Source: Prasinococcaceae sp. CCMP 1430
Taxonomy: Eukaryota > Prasinodermophyta > Palmophyllophyceae > Prasinococcales > Prasinococcaceae
Length of the DNA: 64,000 bases
Assembly: GCA_013416795.1 (NCBI GenBank)
Contig: RQSC01000869.1
Coordinates: 25,184-89,183, forward strand
Reading direction: 5' to 3'
Both the position numbers and the translations under genes were made by a program. This document shows, one piece after another, positions 47,355-57,660 of this stretch. Under the pieces are notes generated by a model. That model was not told the origin of the DNA and searched no databases. It saw only the letters and a list, made by a program, of their open reading frames with translations. The stretch's first letter is position 1. Each line of letters begins with the position of its first letter.

Positions 47355-50300
47355 CTAATAGTTCCGGGTGTACAAGCCCCCCTGCTGCTGTCCCCCCGCT
47401 CCCGCCACCGCATAGGGATTGAAGCTATCGAGGGGCGCCAGTGTCTCCTGTCCGGGCGCACCACCTGCGTAGGCGGCCGCCTGTGCCTGCTGCGATATCG
47501 CTTGCTGATGATACTGCTGCAGCGCCGTCGCTTGCATCTGCACCTGTTGAATCGCCGCTGCCGCCTCGAGCCGCTGTTGTTCCACTTGCTGCTGCTGCAA
47601 CGCCAGCTGCTCACGTTGCACCGCCATGGCATCTGCAAAAGCGGCCGCCTGCTCCTCGAGTGCCGCCTGTTGCACGGACATGCGGGCCTCTCGCGCCTCG
47701 AGGTCGGCAAGCGCCTTGTGCTCAGCCTCACGACGCAGGGCGGCACTGAGGCGCGCAGCCTCCTCTGCCGCTTCCTCGGCGTCTTGAGCAGTGGTCGGAA
47801 CTGCGTACGGATCGCGAGGGTCGTACGGTGGGCGTGAATCCTGCAGTTGGCTGGGTCGGAGTGACACGGGTGCTGCCACTGCCTGGGAAGCAGCACGCGC
47901 ATTTGCAACGACAGGTGCCGACGGCGGCGGCAGCGAGGGCATCAGCTGCGCTGGTGCCGCGGTAGGCGCCGAAGGCGGGGGCAGTGACGGCATCAGCTGC
48001 GCCGGCGCTGCAGCCTCGGCGGCGGACGACGCGCCCTCCGTGGGCGCGGCAACGGTTGCCTGCGCGTGCGCTGCCACGGATTGCGATGGTACCGCCGCCG
48101 CCACCTGCCGCTCCGCCGCTCGCGGTGAGATGCGGCCGAGGTCCAGCTGCGGCACACTTGGCGCCATGAACGAGTTCTCGGCGGCAGTGTGCGTGCGCAC
48201 CGGCATTTGTGAAGCTGACGCTTTTGAGGGAGTCGTGTCGCTCGCACTTCGCGTTTCCTTCCCATCCGCGGTCGCTGGAGAAACATGACGTACGTCTTCT
48301 TTGCTGCGGCACGGCTTGCAGCGGCGGGGGCGCGTAGTGCTGGCACCACCGCCTCCCTCGGCGTCCGAGCCGGCGTCGATGCCGCCACCAGCATCTTCAG
48401 TATCCGATCGAACAGCATCCTCCGGCATGAGGAGCTTGCGCGCGGTGCGCTTTGCTTCAGAGTCTGCCCCCTCGACGTTAGAAATGTCCTCGGCATCGGG
48501 CGTGTCCGCACCCCTTGCGTGCACGGGAGTGACCGACGCGGGCGCCGTCGCTGGGCGTGCGTCGGGCCCATCCTCGATCATCGGCTTGCTCGCCGCGGGG
48601 CGCGGCGTCGCAGAAGGTGTCGTGCTCGGCGTGCTGGCCGGCGTGACGTTGCTTGGCGAATTTGAGTACACCTCCGCTTTGAGCCCTTGCTTCTTGTCCA
48701 GCCAGCGGTACACCCTGAACTTCGTGGACACGCCCGTGCCCATGTCCTCCACCTCCACCCAGTCAAGCCTCCACGCTGCGCCGAACATGCCCGAATTGTC
48801 GTGCCATACCTCGAGCTTGTCGAGCACGCCCACCGCGGGCGCAGATACTTCGAATGCATTGGTCTCCCCGCGCTCGAGATCTCCTTTCTCCGTGGGCAGC
48901 TGTATGGCGCCGCTGTCGCCGTGCTGCCCGGACAGGCGCACGAATACGTTGGCGTCTGTGCCACTTCCGCGCTTGTTGGACGTCTTGACGGTGACCTTGT
49001 AGCGCGTCGGGGGCTGCGTGGATGTGTCGGACACGGCGCCTGCAGCCAGCAGCTCGACGCGCACGTTCTTCTTGACGAGTACTCCTTTGACGGGGTCGGG
49101 CGCGGAGAAATTGAACACCTCGCTTGTTGCTCCGTTGGTCACGTCCACGCCGCGCAGCATCCAGTCGGACCCGAACCACGCGCCGTCGTGCCACACGGTC
49201 AGCTTCTTGGCCGCGCCCACGTCCTTCTCCTCGATGAGGAACTCATCAGTCTTGCCGCGCTCGAACAGGTCCTTCCCACTGGCGTTGGTTAAGCGAATCT
49301 CGGCGGTATCTCCCTCAGTGCCGCTGAGCTCCATGAAGACATTCGCATCAGTACCTGCGCCTCGCACGTCCGCAGTGTGCACCTCAACACGATACTTGGC
49401 GGTTTTCACGCCCACCACCGCCCCCGAAGCGTCGCGCGGGAAGAGTACGCGCTCGACTTTCTTGTCGCCCTGCTTCCTGTCGAACCACTGGTCGCAAGGG
49501 AACGTCGTGGTCTCTCCCGAGGACACGTTGGTGACTTCGACCTGGGCGCAGTGCCAGCCGGGGAAAGGCCGCGAGTTGTCGTGTCCGATCTGGATGCGCT
49601 CGAGAGGCCCGACGGCAATGTCTTCGAAGAAGAACGTGTCGACGGCGCCGCGCTCGAAGTTGTCGGCAGACGTGTCCAGGCTGCGCCGGCCGCTCTGCTT
49701 GTCTTTCCCAAAGAGCACGAGGAAAACGTTCGCATCGGTGCCGGCCCCACGGCGGTCGGTCGTGTGGACCACGACCTTGTACTTTGCGAGGCCTGTCTCG
49801 ACGCCCGCGGTCGGGTCCCCTAGCTCGATGTCCTGCCTCAGAAGTTTCGGCTCCACGCCCTTGTCGAACCACTTACCGCTGGGAAAGAAGTACGTGTGAC
49901 CCGAGGCCACGTCTGTTATCTCCACCTGCTGCAGATGCCAGCCTGCGCCGAAGCCTGCTCCGTCGTGGCCGATGTTGATCTTGGTGATTTCGCCCTTCAG
50001 CGCCTGGTCCACGATCATGAACTCGTCTACCATTCCCCTCTCGAAGTTGTCCTTCGAGTTGTCAAGCTTGTGTTCGCTGGAGCGGTTTCCAAGCGCGTCG
50101 AACATGACGATACTGACATTCGCGTCGGTCCCTGCTCCGCGTATGTCAGAGGTGTGCACCACCACCTTGAGTCGGCGCGTCCCACCCATCGAGTCGGGCG
50201 AGTCCGGCTGCAGTTTCTTTTCGAGGCCATTCTTCTTGTCGAACCACGCGTCGCATGGAAAGAAGTAGCGCTCGTTGGTTTGCACGTTCGTTACCTCAAT

Positions 50301-53300
50301 GTACGCGAGCTTCCAGCTGGAGCCAAAGCCCGTACCGTCTGTCCCCACCAGCACGTGGTCGAGTTTGCCCAGGTCGGTGCATTCAATGAAAAACGTGTCC
50401 TTGTTGCCGCGCTCGAAGTCGTTCTTGGAGGTGTCGAGGGGCTCCCTCCTTGAGCTTAGCTCCTCGCCGTGAAGCTCGATCCACACATTGGCATCGGTAC
50501 CCGCACCGCGCTCGTCTGCCGTGGTCACCTCGATCTTGTACTTGCTCGACATGCGCTGCACCATGCCAGCCTTGGCACTGCCCTCAGGCCAGAGGTCAGC
50601 CTCGATTTGCCTGTCCCCTTCGCTCTTGGAGAACCACCGCCCACACGGGAATGTCACCATTTTGTTGGTGGACAGCTCGGTGACCTCGACCCGATTGCAG
50701 TGCCACGCCGCGCCAATGCCAAAGTTGTCGTGGCCTATGCGCACGTACTCGAGTTCACCGAGTGAGTACGGCAGCTCGAAGAAGAATGTGTCGACTTGGT
50801 TGCGCTCGAAGTTGTCCTTCGAGTTGTCGAGGACGAGCCTGCCACTGTCCTTGCCAGCGCCAAAGATGGTGGCAAACACGTTGGCATCCGTGCCGGCACC
50901 ACGGAGGTCTGACGTGTGTACCACAACCCTGTACTTGTGCTTCTTGCCCACGTTCGCAGGATCCGTCGCGACCAGATCCTTCTCGAGGCCGTCCTTCTTT
51001 GAGAACCACGCATCCACATTATAAAAGTATTTGCGCCCAGTGCCCATGTTGACGACCTCGACGGTGTCCACCTTCCACGCCGAGCCCAAGCCCGCGTTGT
51101 CCGAGCCCAGCCTGATCTTGGAGATCGGGTCGAGCGCCACCGTCTTGATCTGAAACTCGTCGACGGCGGCGCGCTCGAAGTTGTTCGCGGAATCGTCGAG
51201 CTTGATCCGGTCGGTGGATGCCTCCTTGCCGCTTCCGTCGGCAGCCTCTCCGAAGAGCTGGATGAAGACGTTGGCATCGGTGCCTGCGCCGCGGCAGTCC
51301 GCGGTGTACACCGTCACCTTGTATGTCGCCTTGCCCGACCGAGCCGCCTGTGCCGACCCGCTCAGTATTGTCCTCTCAATCTTCCCGTCCCCATCCTTTT
51401 TGGAGAACCACATGTCGACGGGGAAGTACCAGCTCTTGTTGGTGGTCCCGTTTGTCACCACGACACTCTCGCAGTGCCAACTCGGACCAAGTCCCTCATT
51501 GCCGTGGCCCAGCACAATGGAGCTGATCTCGCCAAGTTCGGGCAGCTCCTTGAACACGGTGCACGTCGTGTTTCGCTCGTGGTCGTTCGCCGAGCTGTCC
51601 ACGGCCAGTTTGGCGCTCTTCCCGAGATCGCCATTAAGATACATGTACACGCTCGCGTCGGTGCCAGCACCTCGCAGGTCTGATGTCACCACTTGGATTT
51701 TGTACTTGACCTTCGCTGCAGCCGCGCCCGTGGGCACCAACGTGCGCACAATCTCGCCGTCACCCTCGTCCTTGGCAAACCACATGTCGCACACGAAGAT
51801 GGTCTCCACGCCGGTGTTCGTGTCAGTGATCGTCAAGCTCTGCATGTGCCAGCCGGCACCAAACCCGCGGTTGTTGTGGCCGATGCAACACGATGTGATC
51901 GTGCCAACATCGAGGCTCTTGATCTGGAAGGCGTCCACCATGCCGCGCTCGAAGTTGTTGCGCGAGTTGTCCAGGCGGTGGTCGCCGCTGTTACCCTTGC
52001 TTCCGGAGAAGCTGAGCGTCACATCCGCGTCAGTGCCCGCGCCCTTGATGTCGCTCGTGACCACGGTGACCGCATATGTGTGCAGCGGATCGGAGGCGTC
52101 CGCGGGTTCGAGGTACCGCTCGATCTGCTTGTCGCCTTCATCCTTGGCCCACCAGAGACCTTTGCACGGGAAGAAGACGGTTACGCCAGTGTTGTTGTCG
52201 TCAATCTCTACGTAATCGGGCTTCCAACCCGACGCCACCCCCTTGTTGTTGTGTCCTAGCAGGATACGTTTGAGCGTGCCGAGGTCAGGTAGAGTGAATT
52301 GGAACTCATCGAGCATGGCACGCTCAAAGTTGTTCTTCGAGTTATTGAGCTGGAGGCGTTCGCTCTTAGCTTTGGTGCCCTCGATCTCGACGAAGACGTC
52401 GGCGTCCGTGCCGGAAAAGCGGTCGTCAGAGGTGAGGACGCGGATAGAATACGAGTGCTGCAGCGCCGACGCGCCAGAAGCGCTGGCCAGCAACCTGCGC
52501 TCAGTGAGCCCGTCACCCTGCGACACGTCAAACCACGAGCCACATGCAAAGAACGCGCGCGTGTTCGTGGTGGTGTTGACCACCTCAACAGATGCGCATT
52601 TCCAGCCTGATCCCATGCCGCGTCCATCGTGGCCAATGACCACCGCGACGATTTCTCCAACGTCTGGGGCGGTAAGCTTGAAGACGTCCACGTTACCCCG
52701 CTCGAAGTCAGCACGCGTGGCTTCGAGTGGCATCGTTGGTGTCTCACCCTTGGCGCCCTCAATGCGCAAGTACACGTTGGCATCCGTGCCGGCGAAGCGC
52801 TCGTCAGCCGTCACCACCGTGACCACCCACTCGCACGGTCTGCCAGCGCCAGAAACAGACATCTTGCCGCTGCCGGGCGTAAGTGTGCGCTTCGGGTAGG
52901 CATGGTCGAACCATAGCCCGGTGCCGCACGGGAACACGGTGCGTGCAAAGTCTGGCGCATTGCTGGCCACCTCGGCAGACGCCAGGCACCACTCAGGTGA
53001 CGCCCCCTTCATGTCAATGCCCACGATGAGCGACTTGAGCGCGCCCACGTCAAGGGCGCGCACCTTGAAGACATCCAATTTGCCGCGCTCGAAGTTATCC
53101 TTGGCACTCTCCAGCAGCAGCTCGGGCGTGCGCGCGCCTTTGGTCCCCTCAAGCACCACACGCACGCCCGCATCCGTTCCGGCGCCGCGCACATCAGCGG
53201 TGGCCAACGTAATGCGGTATTCGACCATCTTCCCCGCCCTGCCTGCACCACCGGCCACGAGCGTCCGCTTAATCTTGCGATCACCGTGGCTGCGGTCGAA

Positions 53301-56300
53301 CCACTGCTCGCATGCGAACACCGCGCGCTCACCGGTGGTGGCGTTCACCACAGAGATGTTGTCCAAGTGCCAGCTCGGGCTGAAGCCCGTGTCATCGTGA
53401 TGCACTGTGCACTTCTGCATCGGCCCCACGTCGACGGCATCGAACAGAAACATGTCCTCATTGCCGCGCTCGAAGCAGGTGCGGCCCGCGTCGAGCATCC
53501 GCGCGTGCTTCATTGCACCGTGCGTGCCATGCAGCAGCAGAAATACGTTGGCACTTGTCGACGCACCGCGAATGTCGCTCGTCTTGACCGTCACTTTGTA
53601 TCGACACATGCCTGGCCCGGGCTTCCCTGCCTGCATCGCGGCGGCCTGCTGCGCCTGCCAGCTCGTGGCACCACCGCCAGTGGCACGGCCCGCATTGCCA
53701 CCCAGGCTGAAGGGCTTGCGGTCGGCGTCATCGACGCTCATGTCTCCTTCGCCGCGTTTGGCGATGCTCACTGTCGTCACCTTTGCCGGCCTGCGCGCAG
53801 CGGGCGCTTTCGGAATGTCCACCACGCGCCACTGAAATACTGCGCGGTCGTGTCCGCCCGTGGACACCAGGTATTGGTCATCCACCGAAAAGCGCACGTC
53901 TGTGACGTGTGAGCTATGACCAGTGTACTCAAAGAAAGGTGCATCCTCGATGCAGCAGGGGTAATTCAACATCTTGATGCCCCCAAAGTCGTCGGCGGTC
54001 GCGATGACTCCGCCAGCGTTCCCACGCGTGTACGAACGCGAGCATGCATTGACGTCGGTGCCATCAGCACCGGGCGGGAAAATGCCCATCACCGGGAAGC
54101 CCAGCGTGCACGTCCAGGTCACCCACGTGAGGTCGCGGAGGCCCTCGTATGCCTGCTGGCCGGTGAGAGCTTCAAAGTAGAGCAATTCATAGGAGGCACT
54201 CGTGCACTGGATTATGCGGCTGCTCGAGTCCCAGTCGAGGTGCTTGATAAAGCTCGAGTGCCCCTTGCAGCGCGAGATACGACGGTAGCCGTTGTGCACA
54301 GCGTAGACGTCAACGAAATTGTCGTTGGAGCCCGCGGCCAGGAGGCTGCCATCTGGTGAGTACTTCAGCACTGCGATCTGCTCCGCTGCAAAATTCATGT
54401 ACGGGGCGGCAGCCTCACCGCGCTTAATGTCTATGACCTTGATACGTCCGTCTGCGAGGCCAACGGCCAGGTGCGCACCATCGGGCGAAAATGCGCCCGC
54501 GCGTGCCGCGCCGCCCACGTCGAACACCTTGCACAGCCAGCGCTCCGCTGCATCCCACAGGAAGACCTTCGATGAGTCGCACGCCGTGATGTACTGCGTT
54601 GGCGACACTGGATTGAAGGCACAGCCATACAAGTCACTCGTGTGGCCGTAGATGAGCACCTCGGGATCGCTGTCAATCTCCCAGATGTCGCAGGCACGCG
54701 TACCTGCCACGAAGACGTCGCCACCGTTCGGATGGCAGTCGAGGCTCTTGAAGACTGGACGCGCCTTGGCATCGTACGGCGAGCGCACCTCGGCGCGCAC
54801 GCTGAATCCGGCGCGCAGGTCGCCGGAACTCACATCCCACGCGAGAACGCGCCCGTCGGCGCCGGCGCTCAGCAGCGTGCGGCCATCGGCGCGCAGCTTG
54901 AGGCAGAACACGCCCTTGCGGTCGCGCACCTTCGAGGGCTCCTCAGGTACCGCCTTCTTCTTCTTTTGCGCAGCGGCGACTGCGCCCTTGGCCGCTCCGG
55001 CAGGCACAGGGCGCGTGTATACCGGATTGTTGCGCGCAGCATCGAGCGCGTCGTGCACGGTGTCCTCGCCTGGTGGCGGTGCCGCACCGTCGGCTACGCG
55101 CTTCTTCGGCTTTGGCGGCTCGTGCACCTTGAGCGGCCCTCCCACCAGCTGGCCGTCCTCCCAGATGTACAGCCAGCCCTCGGGCGAGCCCGTGACAATG
55201 CGCATGCTTGGCAGCACAGCCACGCTGAGCACGTTGTGGGGCTGCACGCGCTTGAAGTGCATCTTTTCGGCCTTCCACACCTTGCCACGCGCGTGCACGG
55301 ACAGGGGTTTGCCGGCGTCGTCGTGCGTGGCTGGCGTCCACATCTTGAGATGCTTGCAACCCCACGTGAGGAACGCGTTTTTCTTGAAGGGGTGCCACAT
55401 GACACCGTACACCTCGGGCGGCGTGCCCTGGTGATTCTTCACTTTGCATATCGCCGTGGGCGTGTCACTCATCCACTTCCACACATACACCGAGTGCTCG
55501 TTGTCGCCCACCACGGTGACCAGCCGCCGGCCGCCGTCGCCACCGTTCGCCTTGCCGCTGCTGAAGCAGCACGCAATGACGGCGCGATCGTCGCGGCCGT
55601 GCCATAGCCTGGGCACGCCCTCCACAGGTCGTGCGGTGTGCGTGTCCCATATGCATGCGTACGGGGCCGTACCGATGGGCGTGACCTGGCCTGTGCACAC
55701 CACGTTGCGATGGTCGGGGTGTACTGCGAGGCACTTGATGTCGTCGTTGTGGCCCTTGAAAAATTTCTGCGTGTGCGTGCGCTTATCGTACACGATGCCC
55801 ACCGCCGCCGTGTAGTACACAACCTCAGTCGGGATGTCCGTGTAGAAGAGGTTGGGCGCTGTGTTGGTGAGGCCACCGTAGCCGTGCACGAAGTCGAGCT
55901 TGAGGCCGCGGTCGGGCAGCGTCATGGAGCGACGCGCCATGTCCGCGTCGAAATCTGCGGGTGGATAAACCGTGATGGCGTCCTTGCGCGCCGGGCGGTA
56001 GCGCACGCGCGCGTCCGGGTCGACGGTGTCGCCCGGTCGGTAGGGCCCCTCCTTGATGTTGTCCGCACCGGGAGCCTTGCCGCCGCTCGCGAGCACCGCG
56101 CGGCAGAAGGCTTCGTACGGGAGGAGCCCGTCGCGGTCCATTCCGTACTTCTTGAAGAAGAGCGCGGCTTCCGCCGTGCTGCAGGTGACCCCCACAAGCG
56201 CGAGCGCCTGGACGAACTCGGCGCGCGCGACGCACCCCTGCGGCCACTCGACGTCCACCCGACGAAACGCGCGCAGGAGGAGCCGCACCTCGCCGCCGTT

Positions 56301-56597
56301 GAAGTCGGCCATGGCCCAGAGCTTGTTGCGCAGCTCGTCCTCCAGCAAGCGAAGGTGCGCGTTGAGCTCGCTCTTGCCGAGCCCCTTGAGCGAGCGGGCG
56401 GTCGCGCCGCCCGAGAGCGGCGGTGACGCGCCACCTGCACGCGCGGGCGCGCTGCCGTCGAAGTCCCACACGGGCGGCGCAGGCTCTGCGGCTCTCGGCC
56501 GCGCGAACGACGGCGTGGGCCGCTGCGTGCCGGGCGGCGGCGGTGCCACGCCCGGCGCTGACGTCGGAGGCGCGGGTCCGATCGGTGCGAACTCCAT
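47355..56597 (-). CDS. Giant EML-like WD40 protein with 13 PLAT domains
   Basis: A 3080-residue protein in one exon, started at the first ATG (56597). In order: a Pro/Ala leader; an EF-hand-like helical region (LRNKLWAMADFNGGEVRLLL, MDRDGLLPYEAFC); a HELP motif (ADMARRSMTLPDRGLKLDFV, HGYGGLTNTAPNLFY) and the two WD40 propellers of EML proteins (KFFKGHNDDIKCLAVHPDHR, FFEYTGHSSHVTDVRFSVDD); then from about 53612 to 48665 thirteen PLAT/LH2 domains, each about 120-130 residues and starting like YKVTVKTSDIRGAGTDANV; a Ser/Pro/Ala region; and a Gln/Ala coiled coil at the end. EMLs bind microtubules. PLAT tandems alone resemble LOXHD1 of hair-cell stereocilia. A microtubule-to-membrane linker, perhaps ciliary, is inferred. 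Confidence 0.9.
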   Translation of the reverse strand: MEFAPIGPAPPTSAPGVAPPPPGTQRPTPSFARPRAAEPAPPVWDFDGSAPARAGGASPPLSGGATARSLKGLGKSELNAHLRLLEDELRNKLWAMADFNGGEVRLLLRAFRRVDVEWPQGCVARAEFVQALALVGVTCSTAEAALFFKKYGMDRDGLLPYEAFCRAVLASGGKAPGADNIKEGPYRPGDTVDPDARVRYRPARKDAITVYPPADFDADMARRSMTLPDRGLKLDFVHGYGGLTNTAPNLFYTDIPTEVVYYTAAVGIVYDKRTHTQKFFKGHNDDIKCLAVHPDHRNVVCTGQVTPIGTAPYACIWDTHTARPVEGVPRLWHGRDDRAVIACCFSSGKANGGDGGRRLVTVVGDNEHSVYVWKWMSDTPTAICKVKNHQGTPPEVYGVMWHPFKKNAFLTWGCKHLKMWTPATHDDAGKPLSVHARGKVWKAEKMHFKRVQPHNVLSVAVLPSMRIVTGSPEGWLYIWEDGQLVGGPLKVHEPPKPKKRVADGAAPPPGEDTVHDALDAARNNPVYTRPVPAGAAKGAVAAAQKKKKAVPEEPSKVRDRKGVFCLKLRADGRTLLSAGADGRVLAWDVSSGDLRAGFSVRAEVRSPYDAKARPVFKSLDCHPNGGDVFVAGTRACDIWEIDSDPEVLIYGHTSDLYGCAFNPVSPTQYITACDSSKVFLWDAAERWLCKVFDVGGAARAGAFSPDGAHLAVGLADGRIKVIDIKRGEAAAPYMNFAAEQIAVLKYSPDGSLLAAGSNDNFVDVYAVHNGYRRISRCKGHSSFIKHLDWDSSSRIIQCTSASYELLYFEALTGQQAYEGLRDLTWVTWTCTLGFPVMGIFPPGADGTDVNACSRSYTRGNAGGVIATADDFGGIKMLNYPCCIEDAPFFEYTGHSSHVTDVRFSVDDQYLVSTGGHDRAVFQWRVVDIPKAPAARRPAKVTTVSIAKRGEGDMSVDDADRKPFSLGGNAGRATGGGATSWQAQQAAAMQAGKPGPGMCRYKVTVKTSDIRGASTSANVFLLLHGTHGAMKHARMLDAGRTCFERGNEDMFLFDAVDVGPMQKCTVHHDDTGFSPSWHLDNISVVNATTGERAVFACEQWFDRSHGDRKIKRTLVAGGAGRAGKMVEYRITLATADVRGAGTDAGVRVVLEGTKGARTPELLLESAKDNFERGKLDVFKVRALDVGALKSLIVGIDMKGASPEWCLASAEVASNAPDFARTVFPCGTGLWFDHAYPKRTLTPGSGKMSVSGAGRPCEWVVTVVTADERFAGTDANVYLRIEGAKGETPTMPLEATRADFERGNVDVFKLTAPDVGEIVAVVIGHDGRGMGSGWKCASVEVVNTTTNTRAFFACGSWFDVSQGDGLTERRLLASASGASALQHSYSIRVLTSDDRFSGTDADVFVEIEGTKAKSERLQLNNSKNNFERAMLDEFQFTLPDLGTLKRILLGHNNKGVASGWKPDYVEIDDNNTGVTVFFPCKGLWWAKDEGDKQIERYLEPADASDPLHTYAVTVVTSDIKGAGTDADVTLSFSGSKGNSGDHRLDNSRNNFERGMVDAFQIKSLDVGTITSCCIGHNNRGFGAGWHMQSLTITDTNTGVETIFVCDMWFAKDEGDGEIVRTLVPTGAAAAKVKYKIQVVTSDLRGAGTDASVYMYLNGDLGKSAKLAVDSSANDHERNTTCTVFKELPELGEISSIVLGHGNEGLGPSWHCESVVVTNGTTNKSWYFPVDMWFSKKDGDGKIERTILSGSAQAARSGKATYKVTVYTADCRGAGTDANVFIQLFGEAADGSGKEASTDRIKLDDSANNFERAAVDEFQIKTVALDPISKIRLGSDNAGLGSAWKVDTVEVVNMGTGRKYFYNVDAWFSKKDGLEKDLVATDPANVGKKHKYRVVVHTSDLRGAGTDANVFATIFGAGKDSGRLVLDNSKDNFERNQVDTFFFELPYSLGELEYVRIGHDNFGIGAAWHCNRVEVTELSTNKMVTFPCGRWFSKSEGDRQIEADLWPEGSAKAGMVQRMSSKYKIEVTTADERGAGTDANVWIELHGEELSSRREPLDTSKNDFERGNKDTFFIECTDLGKLDHVLVGTDGTGFGSSWKLAYIEVTNVQTNERYFFPCDAWFDKKNGLEKKLQPDSPDSMGGTRRLKVVVHTSDIRGAGTDANVSIVMFDALGNRSSEHKLDNSKDNFERGMVDEFMIVDQALKGEITKINIGHDGAGFGAGWHLQQVEITDVASGHTYFFPSGKWFDKGVEPKLLRQDIELGDPTAGVETGLAKYKVVVHTTDRRGAGTDANVFLVLFGKDKQSGRRSLDTSADNFERGAVDTFFFEDIAVGPLERIQIGHDNSRPFPGWHCAQVEVTNVSSGETTTFPCDQWFDRKQGDKKVERVLFPRDASGAVVGVKTAKYRVEVHTADVRGAGTDANVFMELSGTEGDTAEIRLTNASGKDLFERGKTDEFLIEEKDVGAAKKLTVWHDGAWFGSDWMLRGVDVTNGATSEVFNFSAPDPVKGVLVKKNVRVELLAAGAVSDTSTQPPTRYKVTVKTSNKRGSGTDANVFVRLSGQHGDSGAIQLPTEKGDLERGETNAFEVSAPAVGVLDKLEVWHDNSGMFGAAWRLDWVEVEDMGTGVSTKFRVYRWLDKKQGLKAEVYSNSPSNVTPASTPSTTPSATPRPAASKPMIEDGPDARPATAPASVTPVHARGADTPDAEDISNVEGADSEAKRTARKLLMPEDAVRSDTEDAGGGIDAGSDAEGGGGASTTRPRRCKPCRSKEDVRHVSPATADGKETRSASDTTPSKASASQMPVRTHTAAENSFMAPSVPQLDLGRISPRAAERQVAAAVPSQSVAAHAQATVAAPTEGASSAAEAAAPAQLMPSLPPPSAPTAAPAQLMPSLPPPSAPVVANARAASQAVAAPVSLRPSQLQDSRPPYDPRDPYAVPTTAQDAEEAAEEAARLSAALRREAEHKALADLEAREARMSVQQAALEEQAAAFADAMAVQREQLALQQQQVEQQRLEAAAAIQQVQMQATALQQYHQQAISQQAQAAAYAGGAPGQETLAPLDSFNPYAVAGAGGQQQGGLYTRNY
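48665..53612 (-). repeat. Array of 13 PLAT-encoding units
   Basis: Thirteen tandem coding units of about 380 bases within the EML-PLAT gene. Recurrent landmarks per unit are RGAGTDANV near the start, NFERG in the middle, a GxGxxWH segment, and a WF(D/S)K segment at the end. Units 5-12 are more alike in landmarks than 1-4 and 13, suggesting expansion from the middle. Confidence 0.85.
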
Positions 56598-56662
56598 GCC
56601 GCCGCCCGAGCCGGCGGCGTCTGCCGCGCCCGGCGAGTCCCCCGCGCCCGCGCTGGGCGCGC

Positions 56663-56701
<39 letters not shown>

Positions 56702-57164
56702 ACTCACCCACGCACACCCCCACCCTCACCCACACGCCTGGACCCCCCTTGAGCACCTCGAGCACGAGCACGCGCCACCGCGCGCGCGCGCGCCACTAAT
56801 CTTGCAAGATTTCAAATGCGCGCGACGGCACGCTGCGATACCACATTTAACGGAGATAAGGCTGCGCTTCCGCTAAAATATTCTCTTAATTTGAATTTGT
56901 CCCCAGCCCGAACGCCTCGATCTGAGACATGGACCCTTTAACCGATGATGTCCCCAAAAGCAGGCCTCGAACGCGTGCACGAGCCCCCATCGACCCAAAC
57001 CTCACCCGCAGCGCGCACCCAAGCAAAGCGGGGAGAGACGAGAGCGAGGCCGAGGTAGGGGGGAGGTAGACTGCGCGCACGCACCGCCAGCACGGGGGCG
57101 GGAACCGCAGGGGCTGGCGCCCGCGAGGGGATTGCGACGCCTGCGCGCGGGCTGGCGGCGCGAT
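56598..57164. promoter_or_regulatory. Divergent region upstream of EML-PLAT, with CA repeat
   Basis: Contains an 18-unit AC microsatellite (56664-56699) followed by CA/CC-rich sequence, then an AT-rich island (56815-56900: AAATATTCTCTTAATTTGAA) typical of the divergent promoters in this window. No gene is supported. The right end meets the bacterial-like fragment. Confidence 0.5.
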
Positions 57165-57660
57165 GGGCCCCATCGCGGCGGCGGCGGCGTCGTTCTCGAC
57201 GAACACCGGCAGGTTGAACGGCTCGTCGAACAGCGCGGCGATGTCCGTCTGTTCCCAATCGGCATAGTTGGCCGGGCGCCCCGGCAGGTCGACCAGCCCG
57301 AGATCGTCAGGCATCGCCACGCCCAGCCCGACCACCTTGGCCACGTCGACATCCGCCCGGCGCAGCATGTTCTTGATCGAACGGCGATAGAGCGCGCGGA
57401 CCTGGCCGGGCAGGGCGAAATCGACCTCCTCGGTGGTGCGCATCAGCGTCTCGCCCGAGAAGTCGACCAGCACGATGGTAATGTGATCGCGGTCGATATT
57501 GACCCCGATCGAATAGCAGGCGTCGCGCTTCACCACCAGAGCGGTCGGCGGCTGCCCGCGACCCCCGCGGCGCTGGCCGGCTTCCTCGATCAGCCCGTCC
57601 TGGAGCAGGCGCTTGGTGATGTTGGCGATATCGCTGCGGGGTGCGCCGAAGGCGGAGATC
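57165..57660 (-). pseudogene. Bacterial ROK-family regulator fragment (chimeric or transferred)
   Basis: About 165 codons of the minus strand read as a bacterial ROK (NagC/XylR-type) regulator: end of the winged helix (SDIANITKRLLQDGLIEEAG), linker RRGGRGQPPTALVVKRDACY, the sugar-kinase-like domain SIGVNIDRDHITIVLVDFSG, VGLGVAMPDDLGLV and PVFVENDAAAAAMG. It begins and ends abruptly: before SDIAN the frame becomes USE1 antisense, and after AMGP it becomes eukaryotic-type noise. Style and content suggest an alphaproteobacterium. A misassembled contaminant read or a DNA insertion are both possible. It cannot be functional as it stands. Confidence 0.7.

Noticed and set aside
56664..56771. In-frame extension of the EML-PLAT protein through the CA repeat (Val-Cys run)
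   Set aside because: The extension has no ATG and translates a dinucleotide repeat; the first ATG at 56597 is a better start.
57165..57660. Calling the ROK fragment a functional horizontally acquired gene
   Set aside because: Both ends of the protein are missing and it abuts a truncated USE1 start, so a chimera or dead insert is more likely.
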